The translations under genes were made by a program, and so were the position numbers. From NCBI GenBank assembly GCA_946894095.1, contig OX335645.2:15585001-15649000 (forward strand): a DNA stretch of 64,000 nucleotides. Reading direction: 5' to 3'. This DNA comes from Incurvaria masculella. Its lineage: Eukaryota > Arthropoda > Insecta > Lepidoptera > Incurvariidae. The notes under the pieces are model-generated. The model worked only from the letters and a program-made list of their open reading frames with translations. It ran no database searches and was not told the DNA's origin. Shown one piece after another: positions 9,990 through 21,714 of the stretch. The stretch's first letter is position 1; each line of letters starts with the position of its first letter.

Positions 9990-12900
9990 TCTTCAGTTTC
10001 AGTTTCAGTTTCTTTATTTCCTCCATTAGATGTATATTACACACTCGGATTCGTCATTTTTTTTTTCCTGTCGGTTCGATTACTTCTGGCGAAGAAGAGC
10101 CGACAAGAAACTTCGTCAGGTTGGTCATTGTATTATTATTTTTTCCAGTGATACTTACAAACTAGTTTACAGTGATTGATTGATTACTACTGCTCACAAA
10201 GAACATTATTATAAGAACATTATATACATTGGTGAGGAGCAAACTCTTGACTACTATAATGACATCTTATTCTAAATTAATAGGAATTATGATCTAAATT
10301 ATTCAGGTGTAAAAAGCCATCGTCATTTTTGATACAAGGTAATATCAAATTAAATATAAGTTAGTAAATAAACAAATTCATACTACAATGTAGTACCCAT
10401 GTCAGAAAAAATAAAAATAATAGAAAATAATAATAATAAAAAAAAAAAATTAATTGGTAGTACCGTGTTAGGTACCCGGTCAAGTATGTAGTCATGAGCT
10501 TTAATTTAAACAAGTTTTCTATCTAATAAGGCTTCCTGGATAGTGTAGTAGCTTTTTTTTATTAATACTGATTTCAATTTGCTCTTAAAACATTTATCTC
10601 CTAATTTCCTGATCTCCTCTGGAATTTTGTTGTATAACCTAATACTATTGCATATAAAACTTTTTGAAAATTTTGATGACCTATGCTTAACATTTTGTAA
10701 ATCAGTTTTATGTCTAGTATCGTAGTCATGTACATCAGCATTTAAGGTATTATGGTGCTTATATTTCCTAGCATGGCAGATATTTTGATACACATATGCG
10801 CTAGGTAGGGTCATAATTCCTATTTCGCTGAATACATTCCTACAAGAATCTATAGCTTTCATGCTAAGAATACAACGCAAGGCTCTTTTTTGCAAGACAA
10901 ATATTCTATTTGCTTCTGCTGCATTTCCCCAAAACATTAGTCCATACAACATGAGACTATCGAAGTAAGCAAAGTAGACAGTTTTTGCAGCTTGCGTGCC
11001 ACAGAGTTCCTTGATTTTTTTAATGGCATAACAGGCTGAGCTCAGTTTACCAGCAAGACTGTCTATGTGGGGTTTCCAGCAGAATCTATTGTCAATTATT
11101 AATCCCAGAAAAGTTAATTCATTAGCCATGTTTAACGATAATTCCTCTACAGTATTGGTTACGTCTTCATTATTTTTACGCCTATGTGCCCCAAGAACAA
11201 AATGCATTACATTCGTTTTATTAGTATTTAACAATAGATTATTGTGTTCAAACCATGATGTGAGCGACTTAATTACTGACAAGAAAACCTCCCGTAGTTC
11301 AATTATATTTTTGTTTTTCAAAACTACTGAGATGTCATCTGCAAACATAACTAGTTCTATGTCTTGCCCGATTGAACCGGAAATGTCATTCACATAAATC
11401 AGAAAGAATAATGGACCAAGGATAGAGCCTTGCGGTACTCCTATTGTAACAGGGTCAACATCCGATTTTATACCACTGACCTCACATATTTGTTTTCTGT
11501 TTTCTAGGTATGTTTCACATAAACGTAGCTCTTTTTCTCTTACTCCATAATACTCTAATTTTAATAACAATATATCATGTCTTACACAGTCAAATGCCTT
11601 TGATAAGTCACAGAAAATGCCATATGTGTGCTGAGAATCATCCAAATATGTTAATAAAGTTTTTATCATAGCTGCAATGGCATCTCCTGTTGACTTACCT
11701 TTGCGAAATCCAAATTGTCTGAAATTTAGTAGATCGTGTTTAGTGAAGAAGTGAGTCAAACGTTTTTCCATAACTTTTTCAAAAACCTTGCTGAAAACTG
11801 GTAGTAAGGAGACCGGACGGTAATTCTCAACATTATTGTGACATCCTTTTTTATATAATGGTATGACCTTTGCTATTTTGAAGGAATCGGGAAATGTGCC
11901 ATTTTCTAGACATTGATTTATAACTTGTTTTAGAGGATTTATGACACCTGTTAATGACTTTAGTAATTTGGGGGAAATATTCCAAAGATCTTGAGAACGT
12001 TTAGACTTAAGGTCTCTAATAATGTTTTTAACTTCTAAGTATGTGACAGGACCGAAAGTAATTGATGCAGTGCTACGTGCTGTATAATCCTGCAGGTGAT
12101 TTAATGCTAACTGTGTGTTGGAGTCAATTTTATTTGTTGAGGTTTTAGCCACTGAAGTGAAGTATTTATTGAAGTAATTTGCAATCTTACAACCATCAGA
12201 TACAATGTCTGCCCCAATTTTTAATTTGAGTTGAGTATTTTCAATAATAGGTGCTTTGCCCGTTTCTTCTTTGATTATACTCCAGGCCATTTTAATCTTG
12301 TTTTCGGAATTTAGTATTCTGTCCCTTAAAAACAACTGTTTTGCCCTAATTGTGACCTTTTTAAAAACTTTGCTGTAGAGAGATACATATGACTTAAGGT
12401 CTGTACTTTTGTTTAACTTCAATAAATCATACAATAGAAATAATTTTTCCTTTGAAACCATGATACCACGTGTAGCCCACTCTGCAAACTTTTTTTTGTT
12501 CCATATTTTTATGCGTTTTAGTGGCATATGCATATTTACATAATTCATGAAGGTATTAAAAAACTCTTTAAAAGAGATTTTTTCAGAAACCTTACCAAAT
12601 TCAGTATTCAAGTCCATATTTAAGGATTCAATTCTATGCTTATTTACAGTTCTTGTCACTTTGAATGAATGTGTGACATTCATTTTGCATTCATTTTTTA
12701 CAGTTATCAACTGGGCATAATGGTCTGACTGTATACCTGTAAATACCTTTGATCCATGGACTTGACTATCAGTAAAAATATTATCTATACACGATGCACA
12801 AGTGTTAGTCACCCTCGTGAACTCAAATATTGTTTGTTGAAGCAAAAAACTATCGAATAAATCCGAAAATTCATGTTTTCCCCCTGCATCTAATGAGAAA

Positions 12901-13010
12901 TTTACGTTAAAGTCCCCACATACGATTATTGATTTGCTATTGTTTTTATTAATTTTGTATAAACATTCTTCTAGTTTTTCTATAAAAAAGGATATGTTTT
13001 TATAAAAAAG
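9990..13010 (-). mobile_element. Jockey/CR1-superfamily LINE, 5'-truncated, minus strand
   Basis: The coding part is 10506 to about 13005. The probable 3' UTR runs down to a (TTTCAG)n tail at 9992-10012, which on the minus strand reads as an AAACTGAAACTGAA tail after AATAAAG. The UTR has an AAGTTTCTTGTCGGCTCTTC motif that resembles the 3' ends of the LINE fragments at 28799 and 55212, which supports this boundary. The 5' end is truncated inside the endonuclease domain near 13008, where TATAAAAAAGGAT is duplicated (about 12978 and 12996). That pattern is common at LINE 5' junctions. Confidence 0.75.
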
Positions 13011-13055
13011 GATCTCCTCTCGGACACAGCTGCCAAGCTCCCCCCTAGCCCCCAA
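10506..13055 (-). CDS. LINE ORF2, endonuclease (partial) and reverse transcriptase, open frame
   Basis: An open minus-strand frame of 849 codons with no internal stop. Residues 20-120 are the C-terminal part of an apurinic-like endonuclease: GDFN at 47-50 and the catalytic SDH at 110-112. The reverse transcriptase follows at about 330-640: AKVIPLYKKG, NYRPVSLLP, motif A DLSKAFD (Asp 483), VPQGSILGP (540 on), and FADD (571-574). The C-terminal region has a LINE thumb signature (YFDSLMLYGLMFWGN) and RLYNKIPEEI. The first about 18 residues (GARGELGS...) read through flanking DNA, so the ATG at 13055 is not the native start. The intact frame indicates a recent insertion, but the missing 5' end leaves it non-autonomous. 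It lies antisense inside a neuroligin intron. Confidence 0.85.
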   Translation of the reverse strand: MGARGELGSCVREEILFYKNISFFIEKLEECLYKINKNNSKSIIVCGDFNVNFSLDAGGKHEFSDLFDSFLLQQTIFEFTRVTNTCASCIDNIFTDSQVHGSKVFTGIQSDHYAQLITVKNECKMNVTHSFKVTRTVNKHRIESLNMDLNTEFGKVSEKISFKEFFNTFMNYVNMHMPLKRIKIWNKKKFAEWATRGIMVSKEKLFLLYDLLKLNKSTDLKSYVSLYSKVFKKVTIRAKQLFLRDRILNSENKIKMAWSIIKEETGKAPIIENTQLKLKIGADIVSDGCKIANYFNKYFTSVAKTSTNKIDSNTQLALNHLQDYTARSTASITFGPVTYLEVKNIIRDLKSKRSQDLWNISPKLLKSLTGVINPLKQVINQCLENGTFPDSFKIAKVIPLYKKGCHNNVENYRPVSLLPVFSKVFEKVMEKRLTHFFTKHDLLNFRQFGFRKGKSTGDAIAAMIKTLLTYLDDSQHTYGIFCDLSKAFDCVRHDILLLKLEYYGVREKELRLCETYLENRKQICEVSGIKSDVDPVTIGVPQGSILGPLFFLIYVNDISGSIGQDIELVMFADDISVVLKNKNIIELREVFLSVIKSLTSWFEHNNLLLNTNKTNVMHFVLGAHRRKNNEDVTNTVEELSLNMANELTFLGLIIDNRFCWKPHIDSLAGKLSSACYAIKKIKELCGTQAAKTVYFAYFDSLMLYGLMFWGNAAEANRIFVLQKRALRCILSMKAIDSCRNVFSEIGIMTLPSAYVYQNICHARKYKHHNTLNADVHDYDTRHKTDLQNVKHRSSKFSKSFICNSIRLYNKIPEEIRKLGDKCFKSKLKSVLIKKSYYTIQEALLDRKLV

Positions 13056-13959
13056 CTCCCCTGCTCCCTAACCTCCCCTAAGGTTTCAGTCACCGGATGC
13101 AATAAAATTGTCAGGCAGCTTATCCGGCCCAATCTCTTGTCTGCGCCGGCTCCGAGACAACTGGACCGAATTTTTCCCTTTTAGGATTGGCGTGCGAAAC
13201 CTTTTTTTTTATGTTTTCTCCGTTCGTCGATTTTGGATGGCTTAGTGGCACGATTTTCCTTGGAACTCATCCGATTACGATCGACTTTATGGAGGATCGA
13301 AATATTTCCCTAAAGAAAGTAATATACTGATGTCAAACGCGAAGATTTTAGATGTTATCGCTACGCTAACGTCATTTCAGTGGAATATTACGTGACCTTG
13401 ATGTGAATCTTGAACTCGATCGAGTGAAGACTATATTTTGTGTCTTCCCCTTGTAACTTTTTTCAACTGGTAGCTGATTATATTCAAAACAAGACATAAA
13501 AATGGTTATGTACTAAAATGTTTATGACGATGAATTTTGGAATTTCTTCGCTGTGCAAGGCCATAATAAAATAATGTAACAATATTTTTGAGTATTAAAT
13601 TTTTAAGGATTTTTTTTGGATTTAAAACACTTATTAATACCTGTTTTAACGAAAACCTTCAATCGTTCCTATCTAACATGACTCCGATTAAAGGCTATTA
13701 AAGGCAACACGAAAACGAAAAAGCCTTAATAATCACGTACCACGAATCAAAGCCAGCAACTGGTAACTGGGCTTGAACAGACTGTGAAAAGGCATCCAAT
13801 TCCGCAAATTTTCTTAGAACAGTTTTTCAATCAAATCACGACGCAATCCCAGAATAAAGCATATAAATAGCAATTATCTAGAGAGCACACATCAACTGTG
13901 CCTACCTCTAATACACGCGTATCCAAGCGAAATTGTAAAAGTCGTAAAAACCTTATAAG
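13011..13959. other. Intronic, nothing recognised
   Basis: A C-rich patch is next to the LINE 5' junction (13035-13080). The remainder is AT-rich. No coding signal is seen. Confidence 0.5.
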
Positions 13960-14640
13960 AAGGGAAATCCCCTGGTTACGACCTAATCGATGCGAGAAAT
14001 ACCCGAATGGTGGGTATCATGAAAGTAGTTAAAATGTTCAATGCTTTCCTGGGACTGGCACTCTTCCCAGGACGGTGAAACATAGTGTAAATTTTAATAG
14101 TACTCAAATCGGGGAAATCTCCGCAAAAATTTACCTCTTACAGACCTAAAGTCTGCTCTCAGTAACAGGAAAACTTTTCGAAAAGATTTGGGTAAATATA
14201 ATTAAAGAATATTTTATAGACATCATACCGTGAAAATCACGGCATAGTTGAATACATTCATGGTATCGATGATGTCGTTAATAGGCCACTAGAGAAAAGG
14301 GATTTTTTCTCTGCGGTATTTCGGGCATTCGATAAAGTATGGCATGAGGGTATTGTGCAAAATATTAATATTACTTTCACACTCATTTTACCAGTTATTG
14401 CAGTCATACCTCAAAAATCGATGCTTTGAAGTCAAACCGGGTAATGAACTCTAAGAACTACTAGAAATGTAATCAGGAGTACCTCAAGGTAGCATTCTTG
14501 GACCGATATTATATACTATGTAAACCAGTGATCTTCCCACAATCGACAAAACTATAGTTGCAACTGACGCGGACAATACATCTCTATTGTCGACACACAG
14601 CAATCTATTGATAGCATCAGGACAACTGCTTAAAACCTCT
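13960..14640 (+). pseudogene. Old Jockey-type reverse transcriptase relic
   Basis: Fragments of a + strand LINE RT are readable across several frames: KSPGYDLI near 13975, SYRP near 14140, a motif A remnant FRAFDKVWHEGIV near 14320-14360, RCFEVKPGN near 14440, GVPQGSILGPILYTM near 14480-14520, and DLPTIDKTIVATDAD, where YADD has become DADN, near 14530-14570. Many stops and frameshifts separate them. The order and spacing match a Jockey-clade RT. It is long dead. Confidence 0.7.
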
Positions 14641-16089
14641 AAATAAATTATTTACAGGATCGGTTGGTTCCAATTCTAGGAATTTACCACAGTAAACATT
14701 ATCTGCGCTGCGCATTCAATGCGCTTTGAGCTATAGATAGTGAAAAGAGCAAGGAGAGATCAATCTCCGTGGTTCAGACGAGTATCGCCGTCAAAGAATT
14801 AAAATCAGTTGCTTATAATTAGGACATGTATTCATGACGTACGCGGTGATTTGATTTGATTTACATTTTAGAGATATATCATATATCATGGATACACGTA
14901 AATTTATCAAAAAATTTAAATGTACAGACGAAGCTTTCAGTTGATTTATTTATTTTGCAAAATATTAGAAAAATATTGCTTAATTTCACTGAGGCAAGAC
15001 AGTCACAAGCCATTATATAGAATTTCATCACCTCATTATCCTCTTAACGTGTTACGTTTACTTAAAACAACGAGAAAAAACCAATTTTGTATTCGATTAT
15101 TTCTCGTTGACTCAACATATGTAGCTTTAACTTTTATAGTCTAAACCGTAAAAGTTTTGTTCTTTTGTCTAAATGTCCAGCTTTGTATAAAACAGAAAAA
15201 CAAGCGAATTCATATAATTGAGCATCGGTACCCTCCGAGCGAGCTCTGTAACTCCAGGAGTATTAGAACAACATGAAATACAGGGATCGTTAGGAAGGGG
15301 AAATTCAAAACTAATAATGTCTCAGCGCATAATTCTTGCAACCTCCCGGAAACGCTACGAAGCTGGAGGCGGCGGGGAAGGCGGCGGGGCTGAGGGGCGG
15401 GCGGCGAGGTAATAATTACCGTTCTAATTTGAGGAGAATTAACAACCTACTAAAGGCCTTTGAGAAAAACGATAGAAACCGATTTAGGCTGTTTTCGAAA
15501 CGGTTAGGCACCTTTATAAAATTTAAATTCGTTTTCAAAGCATTTTCAAGAATGATAGCAACGTAAAGTTTTAAACCATAAAAAAAATAATTCTAAAAAT
15601 CGTCAATTTAATTTTTGTATCATACATAAAGTCTACCAACGCAGTATCTTAGAAAACAAAGGAACTTACTCCATGAACACCCCGAACAGATTTTTTATTT
15701 ATTAGTATCGACACAACTTTCCTTTCGTTTGCAGTATAACATTACTTCACAGGCTTTGTTCCTTATAAGCGACACCATTGTTCCTTTATTTTTCTCAAAA
15801 TCAACGAGTTCGATTCCTCAAACGAATTTTCCAAAAATCTGATAATGCAGTTTTAGTTTTCATCAAAATCGGCCTCATAACTCCTTTGAGAGTTTTTCGC
15901 TATTTCTTATAGTTTCGGATTTGGGCCTGAAAGCCCATTTGAAAAATTAAAGTACATGGCTTTAAGTTTGATGTGACTGTGTAAAGTGACTAGTTACAAT
16001 TAATTTGGCGGGTTGGAGTAACGGTTAACTAAACTCTTAAATTATTATTGTTGGTAATCTATAAATAAATTATTCGATACTAAAGAATA
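14641..16089. other. Intronic; dispersed repeat at 15755-15935
   Basis: AT-rich, with a G-rich patch at 15360-15410. The segment with TTTTTCGCTATTTCTTATA...TTTCGGATTT near 15890-15935, preceded by TTATTTTTCTCAAAAT, recurs in shorter form at 18827-18922, so it is a dispersed repeat of unknown type. No gene is seen. Confidence 0.5.
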
Positions 16090-16099
16090 TATATGTTCC

Positions 16100-16348
16100 G
16101 GTTAAAGTCCGATGTTGGTTAAAGTCCGAAATCTTTTTTGCCTTGTAGGCAATTTTAACTTCTAAGATATACCCATGTCGAGTGCACTAATTTCGAGTTT
16201 ATGGTAAGAAAAAAAATAACCATAACCTATATTTTTTTCATACAAAAAATAAAACAATATTTTAAAGTTCAATTTTTTTTCTGGGCATTAATTCTTAATT
16301 AGTGCACTCAAAAAAATGTTGGACTTTAACCAATATCGGGCTTTAACC
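16100..16348. mobile_element. MITE with GGTTAAAG-C/T-CCGATGTTGG ends, copy 1
   Basis: 28-bp imperfect terminal inverted repeats at 16100-16127 and 16321-16348 (GGTTAAAGTCCGATGTTGG against CCAATATCGGGCTTTAACC). Inside is another inverted pair around GAGTGCACTAAT. A shorter copy is at 28649-28768. Confidence 0.7.
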
Positions 16349-16570
16349 ATAATCTATACACATGATACTAGAGGGGAACGGCGAATTATACAAAAAATAA
16401 AAATGCTAGTTACGATTTACTTTTTTCCTCTATAATTTTCTCAACACCTGCCTAAGTAAATTTCGTAACAGCAATAATACAGCAACTCCGGTTAAGTTTC
16501 TAGAAGTAAAGGTTTTAGATAAAATTTAACATTTCAGCTGAATGCAAATTTTGCCATATTTCTTTACAGT

Positions 16571-16685
16571 CGTATTAAGAGTAAACTGTCAAAATTTACT
16601 ACGCGGATTATCACCGGACTAACCATTTAAAATGCTATTTAGTGCGGAGATAATCCGCGTATATATCACGCCCACTCTGAATACT
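16571..16685. mobile_element. Small MITE, CGTATT/CACCGGACTAACC family, copy 2
   Basis: It starts CGTATTAAGAGTAAACTGTCAA, contains CACCGGACTAACC, and ends CGCCCACTCTGAATAC. A second internal pair, CGCGGATTATC and GATAATCCGCG, makes a strong stem. Confidence 0.65.
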
Positions 16686-17549
16686 ACATGATCGACTGAG
16701 CAACGAGCACATTTAAGCAAATAATAAGACACAATATCTATATGTCATGAGAAAATACTGCAAAGCTTAGACAGATTCTTGCTTACAGTAAATAAGCGCA
16801 CGATCACGAATAAGTCTCGAGACCACAAAATGAATTCAGACAACCTTCGACTACTTCCGATTCCATTTAAGATTGGAACGATGGCGCAGACGACTCGGCT
16901 GCCGAAGTTACCGTTCGATTACGTTCGGGCGACGTGCATCAGGTAATGCGATTCCTTCAGCCCTCCCCACCATCTCCTCACCCTACACCCCATCTCCTCC
17001 CAACTCCTGACAACGCTGGGTGACTATACCATTCCGCCACATACGAAGTTTACGGATTTCTATTGATCTATCTATCTTTATCTTGATCGCATATATTTTA
17101 ACTTAGAGATATTTAGTTTGAGTAAATAATAATCATTTTGGAAATTTGCTAAAAATATTCAAAACAGTAAAGGGTGAAATACATATTCATTCGACAATAC
17201 ATACATGCCTACACACCCTTACATCTCACAACACGCTATTCCCTTACACACCCTCAATCACACACACACCCTCCATTTTTAGCACGCTCAAAAGCATTTA
17301 ATTGGTTCCAATTTATTAGTATTGATTATTTAACTTTAGTATCTATTCACCCTAGTAACACAGTTTAAATTCAATCATGTAGTAAAACGAGAAACTTTAT
17401 CATTGGCTAATACAATTTTTGAGATAAGAAGGTATTTGCAAATGTAATCAGCTTTTAAATAAAAAAAAAATTAAAACTGAAAATTTGACAGACATGTCCT
17501 TAGATATTTCTTGTAAGGCACAGGGATTTTTCACGGGCCAGTCAGTCAG
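16686..17549. other. Intronic, nothing recognised; CA-rich tract
   Basis: A C-rich stretch at 16955-17015 and a CA/CT-rich tract at 17205-17275. No gene is seen. Confidence 0.5.
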
Positions 17550-17672
17550 TCAGCGTGTTTGCGTCCACTGCTGGACATACGCCTCTCCAATTATTCTCCA
17601 GTCCTCCCGGCCCTCAGCGGTACGGAATAACTGTTTCCCGCTGACGCACTTGATGTCGTCGTACAAGCTGGA
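17550..17672 (-). pseudogene. LINE reverse-transcriptase C-terminus, fragment
   Basis: The minus strand reads LYDDIKCVSG...FRTAEGREDWR and then GEAYVQQWTQTR followed by a stop at 17552-17550. EEAYVQQW-type endings next to DREEWR are a recurrent C-terminal signature of lepidopteran RTE-like LINEs. The + strand shows the matching GTCCACTGCTGGACATACGC. Only about 40 codons remain. Confidence 0.6.
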
Positions 17673-19472
17673 CGCTGTCGTAGAAGCTGGCTTGCACTGT
17701 CTCTGTCAGTGTGGTTTGCAAAAAATATAACGGATACATAGTGAAATGATGAAAGGATAATTCAATTTGGGCTTAACTACGACTAAATACATTTGTTTTG
17801 TTATAAGATTACAACTTCCCATACATTATTATTTCTCTTGAGAACTTCATTGAAGATTAATAATATTCATATTATCTTAAATCAGGTTAGATAAACAATA
17901 TTAGTAATTTTTTTTCTTAAAATATACTCATTTAAACTAATAAATATAGTTTTGGTAACAAATTTGATAACAAATATTTTTTCAATCAGGATCAAAATCT
18001 TTCGATTAGCGCACGAGGCAAATTTATAAAGATATTTCCGGTTTTCAACACAACACAATGATTAAGATCCTGAGTGTAAAGCCGCGAACCGAGAACGAAG
18101 AAGCTATTTTAAAATGCATCTTACTTCTCTAAACTTCTTTCTCTTTTTGTTAGCTGAGAAGTAAAGCGGTAGAGTTAATTTATTGCCTGCGCTCTGAGGG
18201 CACGTAAGCTTCGCAAAACATTTCCTTTAACGCGAAAGCTGGCATTTTAAATCGCAAACGACTATAAGTATTTCACTTTAACTGCCTTTGTTCATCCAAT
18301 TAACAGGTCACGAGAATACATTCAGCTCCCAAACGTACATAACGTAAGATACGGACACTGGGGTTGGAATGTAGCTTCGCCTCGCAATAACGAAGACTTC
18401 AAATAACTGTCACGAGATTTTTTTTACCTCACAAACATTCTATTGTTTTTCAAAGTATTTCATGCACTTTTTCATACGCTCAGACCAGTGTTTGAAATAA
18501 AATCGCCGATTTGAAATCTTCAACTGTTACTTGACTATGTACGTGACCTTTTTCGCTGCGAACGTAGCCACCCCTTTGAGGTGCTTAGGGACCGACCAAC
18601 TTTCATCTGTCTTGGCTCATCAGGGAAGACCTAGACGGTGGATTACCGCTTAGAATCAGGATCCAATATGTATCATCACTGTTAACGCGATTTTACTCTA
18701 CTCTATTAAATCGTTGAAGTGTTTATTTTCACTATCTAATACCAGTTAGCCTTATTAACGTCGGGAAGCAATTGCGGAATCCAATGGGTGACCAGCCTTC
18801 GCACTCCAATAGTTTAAAGCAGGTTCCTTAAAAGCGATACTAGGTGCGTTATTTTTCTCAAAATTACTCCTCTCGGTGTTTTTCGCTATTTCTTATATTT
18901 TCGGATTTAGCCCTAAAAAATTATATTATTTGTATTTATCAATTTATTTTTATATGTATTTGGTCACTATTAAGCAGAATTGATATGTTATTATGTAATC
19001 AAGAGAGAAATAATCGAGAGAAAAAGTATTATAATAAACTAATAGAAGATGCTATCAATTAATTTACAAAATGTGGTAAATATTAGCTTACCAAATTTAT
19101 ATAACTTAATAGAAAACATATTTGAATTTAAATCGAGGCACAATTGTTACCTTTCCTAAAAAAATCCGAATCAAAGAGGGAACTGAAAAATTATAGCGAT
19201 CCCATGAGGGCTTGCAATCAGAGTTCATTTACATATTTCTTTGTTCCACCTGGCACACCGTTCCCCAGCCGCCGCCGCCACCTCGACCGCAGCCGCCGCG
19301 TTCCCTGTAATACGAGCTTTTAATAAAAGTAAAAGAGCTCAAAGATGGCGTAACAAATTACATCACTCAGTCCTGCAGGTCCCTCGCAATTGGCTTCGAG
19401 AACGAATCCGGCAGTGAGCTTGCCGCAAATGTTAAAGATACAGAGTTCGCGGAGGATTGAATTACATCATAT
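17673..19472. other. Intronic, nothing recognised; dispersed repeat and CCG-rich patch
   Basis: 18827-18922 is the short second copy of the 15755 repeat. 19260-19305 is a GCC/CCG-rich patch. The remainder is AT-rich without coding signal. Confidence 0.5.
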
Positions 19473-19726
19473 TCCATACTAATATTATAAATGTGAAAGT
19501 AAATCTGCCTGTTACGTTTTCACGACCAAGCCGCTGAGCCGGTTTTGATGATATTTGGTATAGAGAGTCTGAATCTTGGGAAAGGACATGGGCTATTTGT
19601 GGTGAAAATAAAAATCTAAGGGGATGAAAGTTTGTAAGAGGAACTCATTTAACATAAAATGTTAGGTTCAGCCCGACATCAGTCCGAAACGACATTGACC
19701 AGAGCGGGGCCGGGTACCTCAGCTAG
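19473..19726 (+). mobile_element. Non-autonomous Helitron, Lep1-like
   Basis: Starts TCCATACTAATATTATAAATG and ends in a short GC stem (GCGGGGCCGGGTACCTC) just before CTAG, followed by T. This fits the Helitron ends 5' TC and 3' hairpin-CTRR-T. The interior (CTGCCTGTTACGTTTTCAC, CCGGTTTTGATGATATTTGG, AAAGGACATGGGCTA) is the widespread lepidopteran Lep1-type repeat. No replicase is encoded. A second copy begins at 58546. Confidence 0.8.
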
Positions 19727-21114
19727 TAATAAATAAAGCACAAAATCTTTTACATGCAGTAGATGCTGTATAGGTCAAGATTATTTTAGTCACTATAGTG
19801 GCAGATAGTTTTTATAATAACTATATTACACGGATTGCACGGCTTACCTATCCTTATGAGATCACTGCTTCTGGAATCGGCTTTTCATTTTCACTAGCCC
19901 GTTCAATGATACGGGCCCGTTCAACACATACACATTCCAGCACAGACATCATACAGACGGCCAAAAATATTTTAAATATTAAATTTCATGATTATATGGG
20001 TGAAGTAAATATCGGTAGTTTCAATTAATGATATTTTCTCTTAAACATATATGCATACAAAATAAAATATTGGCATAGTGAAGAGTTTTTTCGGCATCCT
20101 CATAATTTGCTAACATATCGCGTAGTGGCCAGACCGATCATAAAAATGCGTTATAAAAACCCTTTCGCCGTCGATGATCGTAAATACCACACGTTTTTCG
20201 ACGGCTTACGGTACTTTATGAGCAGTCCATAGATTTAAAATTCTGTTGGCCAGAAGGACGATTGTTTTTCCAAAACAACTATGTAAATATTATTGGCATC
20301 ACGCCTGCCTGCGGCCTGCTCTAATTGACTACTGTTAGTTGGAAATTATTATAAAAATGTTTTCCGATAGACAATGTTATAAATCGCTTACTTGTTAGTC
20401 TAAATAAACATGTTAGTTGGAAACTGATATTTGTCTTGAACTTTTTTATACGTCATAAATTTTCCTGGTACCTTTACCTGGTTTGCCTCCTGTCATCAAT
20501 GGTAAATATTGACTGTTAATGTTACAAGGAATTAAAATATTTTTCTTGTATATTTGTCCGTAAGAATTGGAAAAGATTTTTACACTAAGACTAAGTGGAC
20601 GTTGAAAATTTTTCAAGCGAAGTTTCTTGCAGGTTTTTCTTCGTTGTGATTCTTGAACTCGCTAATGAAAAAAAAATTAAATATTTGTGCAGTGTCCTAT
20701 GGATGACGAATAAACAACAATACGAAGTGCATGTATGTGATAAGCGTATGTAGCGTTGGTTAGGTTGCTCGGGAAGAGAGTAATATTTTTCTAGATTATT
20801 TACTGCAAATCGTTGAAGCTGGTGAATGAGCTTCCGCTGATGCTTGGAGTGGATTTTGATGAGAAATTTTTATTGACACAGCAGCGCAGCGCTCGCTATT
20901 CCTGCTCGCGATGTTCCGCGTGGCTTAACTCGCTTATTTGGTAATAACGAATGAATGAAATCCCACACTGGAAATGAATCATATTTTCATTTTTAGTGGT
21001 GGCTATTTTAAACGTACGTAACGTTTGTTTTAAATATTATTACTGTTTTTTTTTCGAAATACTGTATTGTGTATATTATGTTCCCTTTGGTCTTTAAGCA
21101 CTGACATTGATTCC
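19727..21114. other. Intronic, nothing recognised
   Basis: A 76-codon frame at 19798-20028 starts with GTG and has no recognisable domain. A segment CTAAGACTAAGTGGACGTTG near 20585 recurs near 22932. No gene is seen. Confidence 0.5.
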
Positions 21115-21132
21115 ATGTAATGTTTCCTTTAA
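21115..21132. repeat. Left part of a 22-bp hairpin arm interrupted by a MITE
   Basis: Bases 21115-21132 followed by 21679-21682 (after deleting the MITE and one TTAA) give a 22-base arm exactly complementary to 21693-21714, with the 10-base loop GTAACTTTAT at 21683-21692. Confidence 0.8.
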
Positions 21133-21674
21133 GGTGGCCCAACCCGCTCATCTCCCCATACAAAAGGGGAAAGAAGATCACGCCCATATTTCTTGTCAGA
21201 GATCCAAAATTTTGCTCATAATAGCTTTATTTGATCGAACTAGATGTCTGATGACCATTGGCATTGTAAAATTGTGTTTGGTTTCTAAGTTACGAGGTCC
21301 GAAAGTTCGCATTTTTCGCGCGTTTTATACAATGACTTTGGAGGTGGATTACGCAATGATAAAGTAAGAACATCTTAAAAAGATAAGTCATCAGACATAG
21401 CTTATTTAATCAAGATTTATATTCTATTTGGTTTTTGTCCGATTTTTAACTGCAGCGGTCGTGGTTTACTTTTAGCTATAAGTCGTTTTGTAATTAAAAT
21501 TTTCGTAAATCTTACCAAATCATACACTATGCACATTGGCTTTTTTGTGGACATGTTGCATCTTCCTCATCACGGAGCCTGTCTTATTCTTTGAAACAGA
21601 GAAGGTCCCAGAGCGCAACAGCACGGTTTTGTACCGTGCCCGCGAATGAGTTAGGACCGCCGGGTTGGGCCACC
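21133..21674 (+). mobile_element. TTAA-flanked MITE, copy 1 (GGTGGCCCAACCCG ends)
   Basis: TTAA (21129-21132) then GGTGGCCCAACCCG; on the right CGGGTTGGGCCACC then TTAA (21675-21678). It is about 542 bp long with a conserved interior (CCCCATACAAAAGGGGAAAG, TTGATCGAACTAGATGTC, GCACGGTTTTGTACCGTGC near the right end). It has no transposase. TTAA duplication suggests mobilisation by a piggyBac-type transposase, which is inference. Other copies lie at 29247-29786, 49462-49980 and 61811-62349. Confidence 0.85.
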
Positions 21675-21678
21675 TTAA

Positions 21679-21714
21679 TACAGTAACTTTATTGTATTAA
21701 AGGAAACATTACAT
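21679..21714. repeat. Right part of the interrupted hairpin (loop and right arm)
   Basis: See 21115-21132. The right arm 21693-21714 pairs perfectly with the reconstructed left arm. Confidence 0.8.
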
